Below are positions 28,820 to 38,224 of a stretch of 64,000 bases of DNA, one piece after another. Each line of letters opens with the position of its first letter. Position 1 is the stretch's first letter. The stretch spans positions 124,001 to 188,000 of the forward strand of contig NZ_JAEDOX010000003.1 of assembly GCF_017872555.1 (NCBI RefSeq). The letters are read 5' to 3'. This DNA comes from Ruegeria sp. HKCCSA071. Lineage in GTDB: Bacteria > Pseudomonadota > Alphaproteobacteria > Rhodobacterales > Rhodobacteraceae. Under the pieces are notes generated by a model, which saw nothing but the letters and a program-made list of their open reading frames with translations, made no database searches and had not been told where the DNA came from. A program made the translations under genes and the position numbers.

Positions 28820-28849
28820 CCCGGCGTCTCAGAGGGTCAGAGCGCCGGG
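28820..28849 (-). other. Hairpin in the 5' leader of ileS
   Basis: CCCGGCG and CGCCGGG form a 7-bp stem, with AGA/TCT pairing possible inside the loop. It lies about 75-100 bp before the ileS ATG on the minus strand. There is no T-run, so it could be a 3' end for the DUF2339 transcript or a leader fold. Confidence 0.35.
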
Positions 28850-28912
28850 GATATAATTCGAATAATGATGGCCGTCCGGTCATACATGGCCGCGCTTATA
28901 AGACGCCTGCCT

Positions 28913-31618
28913 TCAATGGTCCAGAGGTTCCGGCCCATGCGGCGAATGGCGCAGCTTGGCCCAGCGATTCAACCATGCCAGACCGGCCAGCCCAAGCCCC
29001 AGCGCCAGCAGTGAGAACACGCGGATCAGCCCGCCCAGACCGGCAATATCGATCAGAAAGACCTTGGCCACAGCCAGCCCTATCACCACCAGCCCCGCCT
29101 TGCGCATCGCATCCGAACCACGTGCCAGAGATTGGTAGAACAGCGCCGCCCCGACCAGCAGCAGAACAAGGGTATATGTATAAAGCTCGGGCTGCGTGAC
29201 GCCGTTGCCTTCAAACATGCCTGCTGCGCCCTGCCAGAAATGGCGGATGGTCAACCCGAACCACACGGCAACCAACGCACCCGCAATGGCATAGCTTGCC
29301 AGCCTGATCTGCTTTGGCATGTCCATGATCCGCCATGCCGAGAATCCGATGGTCAGTGCAGGCACCAGATAGGCAAGGACAAGGGTGTTCAGAACCGGTG
29401 GGCCAAGCACCGGGTCGGCGTTGGGGTTCAGAAGCGGGTTTTGGTCGGTCAAAGCCAGGGTCAGTCGGAACACGCCATGACCGGCAAAGAACGCCGCCAA
29501 CACGTACCGCGCATAATTCAGCTTGCCACCCAGCCCAAACCTCTGAACCTGAGCGAAGGCCAGCAGCAGCCAGATGACCGCCAGCAGGCCCAGACCCCAA
29601 TGGCTGTTGTCGGCCCCGCCTTCACCGAAACCTTCAAGCCACCGAAGTAGCAACAGGGACAGCAGAATGCCGCCCGTCGCCCATGCCGCGCTTTCCAGCA
29701 ACAGCGCTGCAACCGGCCGCTGCAAGGGACGCAACAGCCACCAGCCAGCCACGAAACCCAACGTGGCCGCACCATAGACCATCGCCATTTCGGGCACCGG
29801 GGCCGCATTGGCCCAGTCCAGACCCGGGTCAAGCACCAAGCGCACCGTGACGGTAAAGACACCGGCCCAGATAAACCAACTCATCTGCGGCAAGGTGAAC
29901 CTGCGATCCAAGGCTGCTGCTGCGACGATGCTGGCCACCAGCGCAATCGTCAGCGCGGCCGAGCTGAGCACGATGACGCAAGCAAAGACCAGACAAGACA
30001 ACGCGGACAACGTGGCCAGAGCAGCCCGCATCCGGTCGTCGCCATCGGCGCGACCAAAACGCCCGGCCAGAACCACCATCAGAATTGCCAGGACAATCGC
30101 GTGCAGGGCCCAGGCGTACGCACCGATAACCGTGGCAGGACGCCAGCCCAATTCCAAAGCGATAGCCAGCGCTGGTGCAAGAATTACAGCGCCCCCGGCC
30201 CAGATTGCACTATACTGGTTTGCCCTGAATGACCGCCATGCCATCAAAATCGACATGAGCGCGCCCAAAGCAACCAGCGCGGTGGCTGCCATCGGAAAGT
30301 CGGCCTCGGGTGTCTCGGCATAGGTGTCGGTGAAACTGCGCAGAACTGCGCCGTATTCCAGGCCGTGAGAGGCAACAAAAAACACAAGGCCCGTCGCAGG
30401 CAGGACGGTCAGATCCTGTAACGCAGGCGCATCCTTGGCCCACAAAAGCAGTGCCAGAAGCAGGACGGACAGCAGGCAGACACCCAACCAGAATTCAGCC
30501 GCTGAGTCTGCCCAATGCCAGGACAGGATCGCGGCACTGGCCGCAATCGCTCCGGCGGCGAGCCGAGTTGGAAACTCGGGCCACGGGCGGGTTCTGGGAT
30601 TGCGGATCACCTGAGACATCATGCGCCCTGCATGATCGGGCCAAACGCGCCGCACCGGAATGGCCGTCGCCAGAAGTGCAATCACTGTTGTCGCGACCAG
30701 ATATCCCGGTTCCGTATTCGGAGCGCCACTGACCAAAAGCAGGTTTGCCGCATATACCCCGACCAACGTCAGAACCGAAATCCACGCCCAGCGCCGCACC
30801 GTGTCGATACCCAGCCCCAAAACGGCAACCAAAAGAAAATAGGCATAGAGCCACGATGGATCGTCAGATGCGCCTCCAACCAGAAAGGGAGCTGCAAAAG
30901 CTCCGATCAGTCCAACCGCAGCCAGCAGCGGGCCGTGGAACCACCCCAGAACAAGCCCAACAAGCGCAATGACAACCATTGCTGCCAAGGCCGTCTCGGC
31001 CCCGATCAGGCCATAAAGCTGCCGCGCAGACAGGATGGCGCCGAACAAGGTAACAAGGCCGGCCCCGGAAAAGACCGATGGCAAATAGGCAGTGGCCACC
31101 GCTTCGTCATCCCCGAACCTGCGGCGCAGAACCTCACCCCCGATAATCAAAACCGAGCCGAAGCCAAGCGCGGCGAAAACGCGGGCCGCCGGAGGTAACA
31201 ATCCGCTCTCAACACCATATTGCACGAGGAAAATACCGGCCAATGCGAGCGACAGTGCTGAGACCGCGTAAAACCAGTTCTCACGCAGCCACGCGCCCAG
31301 CGCGGCAAACCTGTCATGGCGAAATACAATTGCAGGCGTAGCGGCCTCGGTGTTTAAATCTTCGGCACTTTCGTCTTCCTGTCGCTTTGGCGCGGCCCAC
31401 GGCCCCGGGCTGTGAATCTGTTCCTCTGCCGCAGGTTGCGGTGCAGGTGCATCCTGTACCGGTTGCAGCGACGCCGCATCGCCCGACACCAACGCATTGA
31501 TCTGCGCTTCCAGTTGTTCGACCCGGCGACGCAATCGTGAATGTCCGACCAGAAGTGCAATCAATGTCACCGGGATGGCCAAAACTACCAGGCCAATAAG
31601 AACAAGCAGCGTTTCCAA
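28913..31618 (-). CDS. DUF2339 family giant membrane protein
   Basis: A 901-residue polytopic inner-membrane protein with more than 20 hydrophobic segments along most of its length. The N-terminus has one membrane segment (about 5-25), a short coiled coil (RLRRRVEQLEAQINAL, about 29-44) and a polar linker to about residue 95. The VGHSRLRRRVEQLE start and repeated ALGFGSVLIIGGEVLRRR / LLPPAARVFAALGFGS region are typical of DUF2339. The function is unknown. The start is TTG with GGAGAG 6 nt upstream. It may be co-transcribed with ileS. Confidence 0.88.
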   Translation of the reverse strand: METLLVLIGLVVLAIPVTLIALLVGHSRLRRRVEQLEAQINALVSGDAASLQPVQDAPAPQPAAEEQIHSPGPWAAPKRQEDESAEDLNTEAATPAIVFRHDRFAALGAWLRENWFYAVSALSLALAGIFLVQYGVESGLLPPAARVFAALGFGSVLIIGGEVLRRRFGDDEAVATAYLPSVFSGAGLVTLFGAILSARQLYGLIGAETALAAMVVIALVGLVLGWFHGPLLAAVGLIGAFAAPFLVGGASDDPSWLYAYFLLVAVLGLGIDTVRRWAWISVLTLVGVYAANLLLVSGAPNTEPGYLVATTVIALLATAIPVRRVWPDHAGRMMSQVIRNPRTRPWPEFPTRLAAGAIAASAAILSWHWADSAAEFWLGVCLLSVLLLALLLWAKDAPALQDLTVLPATGLVFFVASHGLEYGAVLRSFTDTYAETPEADFPMAATALVALGALMSILMAWRSFRANQYSAIWAGGAVILAPALAIALELGWRPATVIGAYAWALHAIVLAILMVVLAGRFGRADGDDRMRAALATLSALSCLVFACVIVLSSAALTIALVASIVAAAALDRRFTLPQMSWFIWAGVFTVTVRLVLDPGLDWANAAPVPEMAMVYGAATLGFVAGWWLLRPLQRPVAALLLESAAWATGGILLSLLLLRWLEGFGEGGADNSHWGLGLLAVIWLLLAFAQVQRFGLGGKLNYARYVLAAFFAGHGVFRLTLALTDQNPLLNPNADPVLGPPVLNTLVLAYLVPALTIGFSAWRIMDMPKQIRLASYAIAGALVAVWFGLTIRHFWQGAAGMFEGNGVTQPELYTYTLVLLLVGAALFYQSLARGSDAMRKAGLVVIGLAVAKVFLIDIAGLGGLIRVFSLLALGLGLAGLAWLNRWAKLRHSPHGPEPLDH

Positions 31619-31698
31619 CCGAGTCTCTCCGATCCGTAATTTCGGCTAAGCTATCTTGTGCTGTCGGTCAGCAACAGTCAGGAAAGCCATGAGAAAGC

Positions 31699-32043
31699 CT
31701 AAAGTACAGAAATCGCCGGACGGGCGATCATCAGCCAAAGGATAGTCAAAACCGCCAGAAACGCCGGAACCCCGCAAGCGAACCAGAACCGAAACAAGTG
31801 GTGATACTCCGGTGGCAGTTGCGTTCCCTGCTCTGCCACCGTTCGCGCGTGGTCCCGCAACCGGATTTGGATCCAAACCCCAGGCAGGACCTTTGCCCCT
31901 TGCTCAAGATTGCGCCCCATGCCCTGAACTCTGGCACCTGCGGCTGACAACGCCCGCGTGACGGCGGCGCCAATGAACCCATAAGCACCCAGAACCAATA
32001 CGCTCTTTCCAGAAAGCTCGTGATCTGCCATCGGCCTTTGCAC
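31699..32043 (-). pseudogene. Collapsed SDR/DUF2269 gene, in-frame internal deletion
   Basis: A 114-codon open frame. Codons about 10-50 match the start of an NAD(P)-dependent SDR/epimerase (SGKSVLVLGAYGFIGAAVTR, with the GxxGxxG dinucleotide loop, and VQGMGRN). Codons about 52-114 match the end of a DUF2269/DUF2269-like membrane protein (PPEYHHLFRFWFACGVPAFL, then a final membrane helix). In relatives I know these parts as the two ends of one protein of over 400 residues (SDR part, then a DoxX/DUF2269 membrane part). The middle, including the SDR catalytic region, is missing. It might still make a small membrane protein, but the enzyme function must be lost. Between the DUF2339 and VIT genes. 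Confidence 0.65.
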
Positions 32044-32107
32044 CCGTTTTGCACTACTCTACCTATCCGGGTAGGTTTGACCAGTCGCGACCACCGAGCT
32101 GCGACAT

Positions 32108-32818
32108 TTATGGATGGAACAGAGACCCGACGAGATACGCGATCAGTGCCGCCAGACCACCGATCAACAGCGTTTCGATACCTGACCGCCACCAGGGCGC
32201 CAACGACCACCGGCTTTTGAACGCACCAATCGCAAAGAAGACCCCCATCGTCATCCAGACCGACATCTCAAAAGCGTTCTCCACCGATGCCAAAAACGGC
32301 AACAGCGGGATCATCCCGGCCACAAGGAACGCGAAAAACGTGGCCAACGCGGCTTTCATTGGATGCGGGTCGACACTGCCCAGCCCATATTCACCCTCGA
32401 TCATCAGGTTGACCCAATGTTCGTGGCTCGATGTGATCGCGGTGGTAGCCTCGTTCAGAATTTCCCCTGACAACCCTTTTTGTGACAGAATTTCACGGAC
32501 CTCCTCGCGCTCGCCGTCGGGGTAGAGTGCGATGTGGCGTTCCTCGATCGCCCGAATGCGCCGTATGTTGTCCAGTTCGGCCTTGGTGCCCGAGTAATTC
32601 CCGGCAGCCATTGAAAACCCGTCCGCCAGAACGTTTGCCAAACCAAGTGCCACGATAACAAACGGGGAAAGACCCGCCCCCGCGACACCGGCAACAATGG
32701 CAAACGTGGTGACGGAACCATCAATGCCGCCATACACAACGTCGCGTAACACACCGCGCCCAGGCGGAGCGTTGATCCGGTCGGCAATTTCCTGCGGACT
32801 GTGACCGTGATCCGTCAT
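32108..32818 (-). CDS. VIT1/CCC1 family iron/manganese transporter
   Basis: A 236-residue inner-membrane protein. The family N-terminus is seen in LRDVVYGGIDGSVTTFAIVA (about 24-43), followed by LGLANVLADGFSMAAGNYSG (about 58-77). A cytoplasmic Glu-rich stretch follows (IRAIEERHIALYPDGEREEV, about 88-107), which in VIT1 proteins forms the metal-binding domain. Three C-terminal membrane segments complete the fold. It likely moves Fe2+/Mn2+ out of the cytoplasm. AGGAG lies 7 nt before the ATG. Confidence 0.9.
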   Translation of the reverse strand: MTDHGHSPQEIADRINAPPGRGVLRDVVYGGIDGSVTTFAIVAGVAGAGLSPFVIVALGLANVLADGFSMAAGNYSGTKAELDNIRRIRAIEERHIALYPDGEREEVREILSQKGLSGEILNEATTAITSSHEHWVNLMIEGEYGLGSVDPHPMKAALATFFAFLVAGMIPLLPFLASVENAFEMSVWMTMGVFFAIGAFKSRWSLAPWWRSGIETLLIGGLAALIAYLVGSLFHP

Positions 32819-32880
32819 GGTTTGCTCCTATTTTTCAAAGGTAGAGTGCAGAAGGGTGTGGTCCGACGCTTTGCTCTGGA

Positions 32881-33870
32881 TCAACCCTTGGAGAACAGAC
32901 CCTGCAAGGCCCGTTTAATGATGCCTCGTGTGGAAGGTTTGTGGCGCTTAGAGAACGGTAAGGGGCGGCAGACCTCCATCGCGGCCACACCCACTCGGGC
33001 GCTGAGTGCACCGTTAACCAGACCTTCTCCGAACCGTCGGGACAATTTGCTGAGAACAGATCCGCCCAGAACAGGTTCCAGCAGATCGTCACCAACGGCC
33101 ACCGCGCCTGTTGCGACCAGATGCACAAAGACGGCACGGGTCAGACGCCAGCTTCCCAACGTGCCAGCCCGCCCCCCGTAGATTTCCGCAATGCGACGGA
33201 TCATTCGCAGGGACGCAGCCAGTGCCGTTACAACATCCGCCAGTGCCAGAGGGACCAGGGCGGTCACGGTGGCAACCTGCCGTGCGGCGGCCTCAACCTC
33301 ACGGCTGGCGGCGGCGTCGAGCGGGGCCAGCAATTCATCCTCGGCAAGGTTCAAAAGCGCCTCGGCATCGAACTGTTCCCCCATCCGTTCGGACAATCGC
33401 TCGCGACCCCATCGGGTATCCTCGCGCCCTTTGTAGAATGCAATGATGCGATGTGTGACAGCACGCGCCTGAGCCAGGTCTTCATCAGCCAATGCAATAT
33501 CCGCTGCACGGCGCATCCCATCAACACGGGACAACCGCCCCAAAGCCGCGAGTTCGCGCAGCGCGATGATCACAACCACCAGAACCAATGCAGCCAACAG
33601 TCCGGCAACGATCCAACCCAATACAGGCGTCCGCGCCACCAGAGAGGTTGCAAAATCCCAGGCGGCCACCGATATGGCGGCCCCGATCACCGAAAGCGCA
33701 AGCCCCCAGAACCAGCGCGCAAGAGCCGAAGGTTTGCGGGCCGCCAGCCGGGCCGCGCTTTGCATCGCCTGTCCCTGAGGCGGCACAATATCCGGCACCG
33801 GTACAGCCTGCGCGACATCAGCAGCGGGTTCATCATCGTCAAGATCGATCAGAACCGGACCTTTAGCCAT
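32881..33870 (-). CDS. ycjF: YcjF family (DUF697) membrane protein
   Basis: A 329-residue protein of the TIGR01620/DUF697 group that is usually paired with the GTPase YcjX. Two membrane segments lie near residues 52-72 and 80-102, then a DUF697 region with hydrophobic stretches (VTALVPLALADVVTALAASL and FVHLVATGAVAVGDDLLEPV). I chose the ATG at 33870 (MAKGPVLIDLDDDEP) because AAGGA lies about 8 nt upstream; the open frame runs another 82 codons up through the GNAT gene. It overlaps the GNAT stop by 8 bp. Confidence 0.88.
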   Translation of the reverse strand: MAKGPVLIDLDDDEPAADVAQAVPVPDIVPPQGQAMQSAARLAARKPSALARWFWGLALSVIGAAISVAAWDFATSLVARTPVLGWIVAGLLAALVLVVVIIALRELAALGRLSRVDGMRRAADIALADEDLAQARAVTHRIIAFYKGREDTRWGRERLSERMGEQFDAEALLNLAEDELLAPLDAAASREVEAAARQVATVTALVPLALADVVTALAASLRMIRRIAEIYGGRAGTLGSWRLTRAVFVHLVATGAVAVGDDLLEPVLGGSVLSKLSRRFGEGLVNGALSARVGVAAMEVCRPLPFSKRHKPSTRGIIKRALQGLFSKG

Positions 33871-34318
33871 TTGTCGCATCCTTTCTGTGCCAGACAAACC
33901 TAATGTCCGGTAGCTTTTCGTCGTTTTCCGCCCCATCGCTGCGTGCCACTTCGGCAAAGCCGTTTCGCTCATAGAACCGACAGGCACGGGAATTATTCTG
34001 AAACGCGTACAAGCCCAGCCGCCGCTGGCATGATTTCGCGTGATCCAGCAATTGCTGACCGATCCCCTGCCCCCGAGCTTGCGCATCCAGATAAAGTGAA
34101 TGGATTTCACCCCCATTCAGCGCCAGAAACCCGACCACGCCTGTCTCGGCCTCGGCCACAGTGACCCAGTCCTGATCAATCATCCGGCCGCAAAAGGCGA
34201 TGGTTTCAGCACAGCTGTGCAATTTGGGCATCCAGTCGTTTTCCAAAGCGAAGCCGTGCAAGATCATACCGATTGTACCGGCATCCGTGGTGCGTGCGGG
34301 GCGCAGTGTCGCGATCAC
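33863..34318 (-). CDS. GNAT family N-acetyltransferase
   Basis: A 151-residue acetyltransferase with the GNAT core: motif A in IHSLYLDAQARGQGIGQQLL (about 92-111), with the Q/R-x-x-G-x-G/A acetyl-CoA loop RGQGIG, then NNSRACRFYERNGFAEVARS (about 121-140). The substrate is unknown. It starts with GTG overlapping the ycjX stop by 4 bp (GTGA) and overlaps ycjF, so it is inserted into the ycjX-ycjF pair with tight coupling. Confidence 0.92.
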   Translation of the reverse strand: MIATLRPARTTDAGTIGMILHGFALENDWMPKLHSCAETIAFCGRMIDQDWVTVAEAETGVVGFLALNGGEIHSLYLDAQARGQGIGQQLLDHAKSCQRRLGLYAFQNNSRACRFYERNGFAEVARSDGAENDEKLPDIRFVWHRKDATNG

Positions 34319-35730
34319 AATCTGTCTCCGATCAGGAACTGCGCCGCACGATCCAGTCGAATATGCGGGGGGCCGTCACCAGGTTTCAAGGTTAGTTTTG
34401 CCGGGGCAAAGGCCATGAACCCATAGTCTTCGTTCAACCAACTCTCCGCCCCTTTTCGCGCCGGACCCAACAGATGCGCCGGATCCTCGGGCAATTCTCC
34501 GGGATAAAAAGCGGCCTGTTTGCCGCTGCCTAACAAAGTGCCACGCACGCATGGCAGATCGGTTCCGTCGTGGCTGCGTATCTCTTCGGTTGTTGCACGT
34601 AACGAGGCCAGAGACAGGGCCGCAGTCCGGGCTCCGGCGAAACTCGCACGATCGCGCGCCTCGCGTGTCAAAGCCTCGATAATTGCGGTCAGGCGGGGAT
34701 GCTGCGTGTGGTGCAGGTGGTCCGCTTTTGTCGCAGCAAACAGGATGCGTTCGACTTTTTTACCCAGCAAAAGCTGGCTCAGCCATGCGTTCCGGCCCGG
34801 ACGAAAAGCCGACAGAATATCCGCCATCGCGCGGCGCATATCTTCAACCGCCTGAGGACCCTTGTGAATTGCGCCCAGCGCGTCAACCAGAACCACCTGC
34901 CGGTCAATCCGCGAGAAGTGATCCCGAAAGAATGGTTTGACGACCTGAGATTTATAGGCTTCGAACCGCCGTTCCATCTCGCGCTGAAGGGTCCTGCGCC
35001 TCGACGGGCCCGTGATTGCCAACGGTGCAAAGGTCAGAACCGGAGACCCCGCCAGATCGCCCGGCAACAGGAACCGTCCCGGAGTACAGTCATAAAACCC
35101 GGCATCGCGCGCTGCGTTGAGATAGGCGGTGAACGACGCGGCCAGAGCTTGTGCGGCAAGTTCATCGTGCCCTGCCGACGGGTCTGTATCTTGGACCAGC
35201 GCCAGATATGCGGTTGCCTCTGCGCGGGTCTTAATCAGTGCCAGTGTTTCCTGAGACCAGTCTGCGTAAGATTTGTCCAGCAAGGCCAGATCCAGCAGCC
35301 ATTCTCCGGGATAATCGACGATATCCAGATGGATCGTGCGCGGCCCCTGCAACCCGGCAAGCAGCCCGGCGGGGCGGGCTTTGAAGGACAAGCGCAATTC
35401 AGACACAGCGCGCGTGCTGTCTGGCCAGTGCGGTGTCGGTCCAGTCAGGGCAGACAGGTGCGATTCATAATCGAACCGGGGCACGGTGTCATCCGGTTGG
35501 GGTTGCAGAAAGGCGGCATTGATTCGCCCCTCCTGCTGCGCAACCAGCCCGGACATACGGCCCCGATCCAACAGATTGGCAACCAACGAAGTGATGAATA
35601 CTGTTTTGCCGGACCGCGCCAGCCCGGTGACACCCAAACGGATGACCGGCTCGAAAAATGTCTCGGACACGCTGTCGCCGATGCTTTCGACGCCACGTGC
35701 AAGACTGTCTGCCAGTGAAGAGATGACCAA
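34315..35730 (-). CDS. ycjX: YcjX-like GTPase (DUF463 family)
   Basis: P-loop protein of about 471 residues, the length of E. coli YcjX. The nucleotide-binding loop is [20 protein letters not shown], and [14 protein letters not shown] supplies a Walker B-like DxPG motif. [19 protein letters not shown] gives the T/SKAD guanine-recognition motif. The start is uncertain: a TTG at 35730 gives the family's usual beginning ([12 protein letters not shown]), while an ATG at 35784 would add 18 codons. E. coli ycjX belongs to the phage-shock regulon; its role here is inferred. It diverges from truA. Confidence 0.9.
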   Translation of the reverse strand: MVISSLADSLARGVESIGDSVSETFFEPVIRLGVTGLARSGKTVFITSLVANLLDRGRMSGLVAQQEGRINAAFLQPQPDDTVPRFDYESHLSALTGPTPHWPDSTRAVSELRLSFKARPAGLLAGLQGPRTIHLDIVDYPGEWLLDLALLDKSYADWSQETLALIKTRAEATAYLALVQDTDPSAGHDELAAQALAASFTAYLNAARDAGFYDCTPGRFLLPGDLAGSPVLTFAPLAITGPSRRRTLQREMERRFEAYKSQVVKPFFRDHFSRIDRQVVLVDALGAIHKGPQAVEDMRRAMADILSAFRPGRNAWLSQLLLGKKVERILFAATKADHLHHTQHPRLTAIIEALTREARDRASFAGARTAALSLASLRATTEEIRSHDGTDLPCVRGTLLGSGKQAAFYPGELPEDPAHLLGPARKGAESWLNEDYGFMAFAPAKLTLKPGDGPPHIRLDRAAQFLIGDRL

Positions 35731-35837
35731 TCCGCCGCCCCGCAATTTTCCTTTTACCCAAGATAGGTAGCGGTCGCGACACATACCAGCGCTTTCGCCC
35801 CCTTGCCCGATCCTGCGCCGCGCTGTACCAGCGGCAC

Positions 35838-36605
35838 ATGCCCAGATACGCGTTGAAAATTGAATACCAGGGGGAACCGTTTGCCGGATGGCAGCGGCAG
35901 AAGGATCAGCCAACCGTGCAGGGCGCAATCGAACAGGCCCTGTCCCGTATCCAGCCGGGTGCGCATACGATTGCTGCCGCGGGGCGCACCGACGCCGGGG
36001 TTCATGCGTTGGGTCAGGTCGCCCATTGCGAAATGGCCAAGGAGTGGGACCCGTTCCGCCTGTCCGAGGCGCTGAACTATCACCTCAAGCCTCTCCCAGT
36101 GGCCATCGTAAAGGCCGCCCCCGTGACCGAGGATTGGCACGCGCGGTTTTCAGCGGTTGAACGGCAATATCTGTTCCGCATCCTGATGCGCCGAGCGCCC
36201 GCAACCCACGACCGGGGACAGGTCTGGCAGATTAGCCACCAGCTGAATGTCGACGCCATGCAGGAAGGCGCAAACATGCTGCTGGGTCGGCATGATTTCA
36301 CTACGTTCCGGTCGTCGATCTGTCAGGCGGCCAGCCCGGTCAAAACCCTTGATGAACTGCGCGTTGAACGGGTGGAGGGCTTTTCCGGCCCCGAGGTTCA
36401 TTTCCACGTGCGCGCCCGGTCGTTCCTGCACAATCAGGTACGCAGTTTCGTCGGAACGTTGGAACGTGTGGGCGCCGGAGCGTGGACCCCGGAAGATGTG
36501 CGTGAGGCTTTAGAAGCCGCCGACCGCGCTGCCTGCGGGCCGGTGTGTCCGCCGCACGGGCTGTATCTGGCGCGGGTCGGATATCCGGACCCGGTGTTCG
36601 ACTGA
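35838..36605 (+). CDS. truA: tRNA pseudouridine(38-40) synthase TruA
   Basis: Isomerises uridines 38-40 in the anticodon arm of tRNAs. The 255-residue protein has the catalytic Asp in [17 protein letters not shown] (about 48-64), and the early [12 protein letters not shown] segment. [19 protein letters not shown] lies near residue 195. Length is typical. It ends 2 bp before the convergent NicO gene, and no terminator is seen there. Confidence 0.96.
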   Translation: MPRYALKIEYQGEPFAGWQRQKDQPTVQGAIEQALSRIQPGAHTIAAAGRTDAGVHALGQVAHCEMAKEWDPFRLSEALNYHLKPLPVAIVKAAPVTEDWHARFSAVERQYLFRILMRRAPATHDRGQVWQISHQLNVDAMQEGANMLLGRHDFTTFRSSICQAASPVKTLDELRVERVEGFSGPEVHFHVRARSFLHNQVRSFVGTLERVGAGAWTPEDVREALEAADRAACGPVCPPHGLYLARVGYPDPVFD

Positions 36606-36606
36606 T

Positions 36607-37521
36607 CTAAACCGCGCGCAGAAGCAACCCGCCTGCAATCACCGCAATGACAAGTCCCGCCACCAGTTCGATGGAGGGTGCCAGAACCGACGCAAAGCGC
36701 GTGGCCGACGCCGAAGCCAGTAGCCCGCCGCGCAGACCAAAAGACGTCCACCCGACCAGCGTAGTCACAGTCGCCGTGCCAAGCGCCATGGCGAAAGCAC
36801 CCGCGATCCCCACCATGGCGATGCCCATTTGCCACGTCAGGATCAGTACAAACAAGGCACCGGTACAAGGCCGCGCTGCTATGCCTGCGATCAGGATCAG
36901 GGCTTCGCGCAACGTGCCCACATTTGCGACCTCGTCCGCGGTTGGACCATGACGATGACCGCACTCCGCACAGGCTCCCTCATCATGATGGTGCTGATGG
37001 GTGTGATCGAAAGGGACATGCTTTTTTCGTTGTCGTGCGAAATTGCGCACAGCCCGTACGACCAACCAAAGCCCAATCAACGCAATGGCTCCGTAGCTGA
37101 TCGGAGCCATCACCTGTTCGGTCGTCCCAACTAGGCTTTCGCGGGACATCTGAAAGACCAGCACCCCCGCGTAGACCAGCACAACCGCCGTCACCGCCTG
37201 ACCAAGGCTGGACAATACACTGATCGCCGACAACCGCCAGAAGGCGACACGCCGACCCAAACCGTAGCCCCCTATCAAAACCTTCCCGTGGCCCGGACCC
37301 ACAGCATGAAAGAACCCGTAGGCGAAACAGACGGTCAGAAGCGTGGCCACCGCCTGAGGCTGTTCCGCGCGCGCGGCACGCAGGGACCGTGCGATCTGGT
37401 TCTGAAAGTCCCGCTGCTCTCCGGCGGCCCAACCTGCCAGACTGTCAAACCCACCGCTGCCCCAGAACCAAAGCAGCAAACCAAAGGCCAGAGCGACCGG
37501 AACAATCAGGAAACGGGACAT
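36607..37521 (-). CDS. NicO/RcnA-type nickel/cobalt efflux permease
   Basis: A 304-residue inner-membrane protein with six to seven hydrophobic segments. The metal-site motif FFHAVGPGHGKVLIGG lies near residues 72-87. A cytoplasmic loop rich in His and Cys follows (HTHQHHHDEGACAECGH, about 174-190), as in RcnA-type exporters. AARPCTGALFVLIL near 215 is also a family signature. It likely exports Ni2+/Co2+ or a related cation. It overlaps the DUF1007 gene by 16 bp, making a two-gene transport unit. Confidence 0.9.
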   Translation of the reverse strand: MSRFLIVPVALAFGLLLWFWGSGGFDSLAGWAAGEQRDFQNQIARSLRAARAEQPQAVATLLTVCFAYGFFHAVGPGHGKVLIGGYGLGRRVAFWRLSAISVLSSLGQAVTAVVLVYAGVLVFQMSRESLVGTTEQVMAPISYGAIALIGLWLVVRAVRNFARQRKKHVPFDHTHQHHHDEGACAECGHRHGPTADEVANVGTLREALILIAGIAARPCTGALFVLILTWQMGIAMVGIAGAFAMALGTATVTTLVGWTSFGLRGGLLASASATRFASVLAPSIELVAGLVIAVIAGGLLLRAV

Positions 37522-38153
37522 GAAACAAGGATCTCAGTCGCAAAGCTCTCACCAACCAAGGGAATATCGTTTTCCTCAAGGTCGTAATCCGCGTCCAGTG
37601 TCAACAGAAACGCCTGCATCTGTGCAAGCTGCCCATCTATGTCGGGTTCGTTACGATCCATCTGGCATAAAGCTGGGCCTGTCACAGTTACAGGGCGCGT
37701 TATCTCATAGGCCGTATAGAAGGACTCATCAAATGCCTTGGCGGAAAGCCCTGTGGCAAGTATTGCGTCGCCTTCGACCACCCGCAAATGGGTGGTTACA
37801 ATCCGCCCGTCTTCCGTTGTCGCACTGGGCTCCATTGGACCGGACAGAGCCACCAGTGCGCCGTCTTTGGTGAGCACGAGGTCGCCGTTGTACCCCTCGA
37901 CCCATTGCATATCGAACCCGCTCAGACGTTTTTCTTCGTTTTCCGTCAGAATGCCGTCAGCATCCTGATCCAGATTCATGTCTTCCAGAACAAGCAGAGA
38001 GTAGAATTCGTCATATGCCCACGTCACCCGGATATGGGTCAGGTGACCGGCCTCATCCACGATGAATTCCAGCCCGGTGTCGATAAAGACATGCGGGTGG
38101 GATAGTGCCGGGATCGGCAGGCAACAGGTCATGAAGGAGAAGAGCCAGCGCAT
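37506..38153 (-). CDS. DUF1007 family exported protein with EF-hand loop
   Basis: A 215-residue protein with a signal peptide (about 1-20, MRWLFSFMTCC to ALSHP). The mature start HPHVFIDTGLEF is the DUF1007 hallmark and may bind metal. At about residues 62-73 lies DQDADGILTENE, a perfect canonical EF-hand calcium loop (Asp at 1, 3, 5, Gly at 6, Leu at 8, Glu at 12). DUF1007 proteins commonly sit next to NicO permeases, as here, with a 16-bp overlap. A periplasmic metal-handling role is inferred. I chose ATG at 38153 because it gives the signal peptide; the open frame extends further up into the thioesterase gene. Confidence 0.88.
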   Translation of the reverse strand: MRWLFSFMTCCLPIPALSHPHVFIDTGLEFIVDEAGHLTHIRVTWAYDEFYSLLVLEDMNLDQDADGILTENEEKRLSGFDMQWVEGYNGDLVLTKDGALVALSGPMEPSATTEDGRIVTTHLRVVEGDAILATGLSAKAFDESFYTAYEITRPVTVTGPALCQMDRNEPDIDGQLAQMQAFLLTLDADYDLEENDIPLVGESFATEILVSCPVS

Positions 38154-38224
38154 ATGCGCAAGATAGGTCTGACGGGACACGGCGACAACGGCCTTTACAC
38201 ACGCATGCGGAAACTGGCCGACCT

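Noticed and set aside
27690..28856. Open frame of 388 codons on the plus strand
   Set aside because: Antisense to ileS; no family likeness and no ribosome-binding site.
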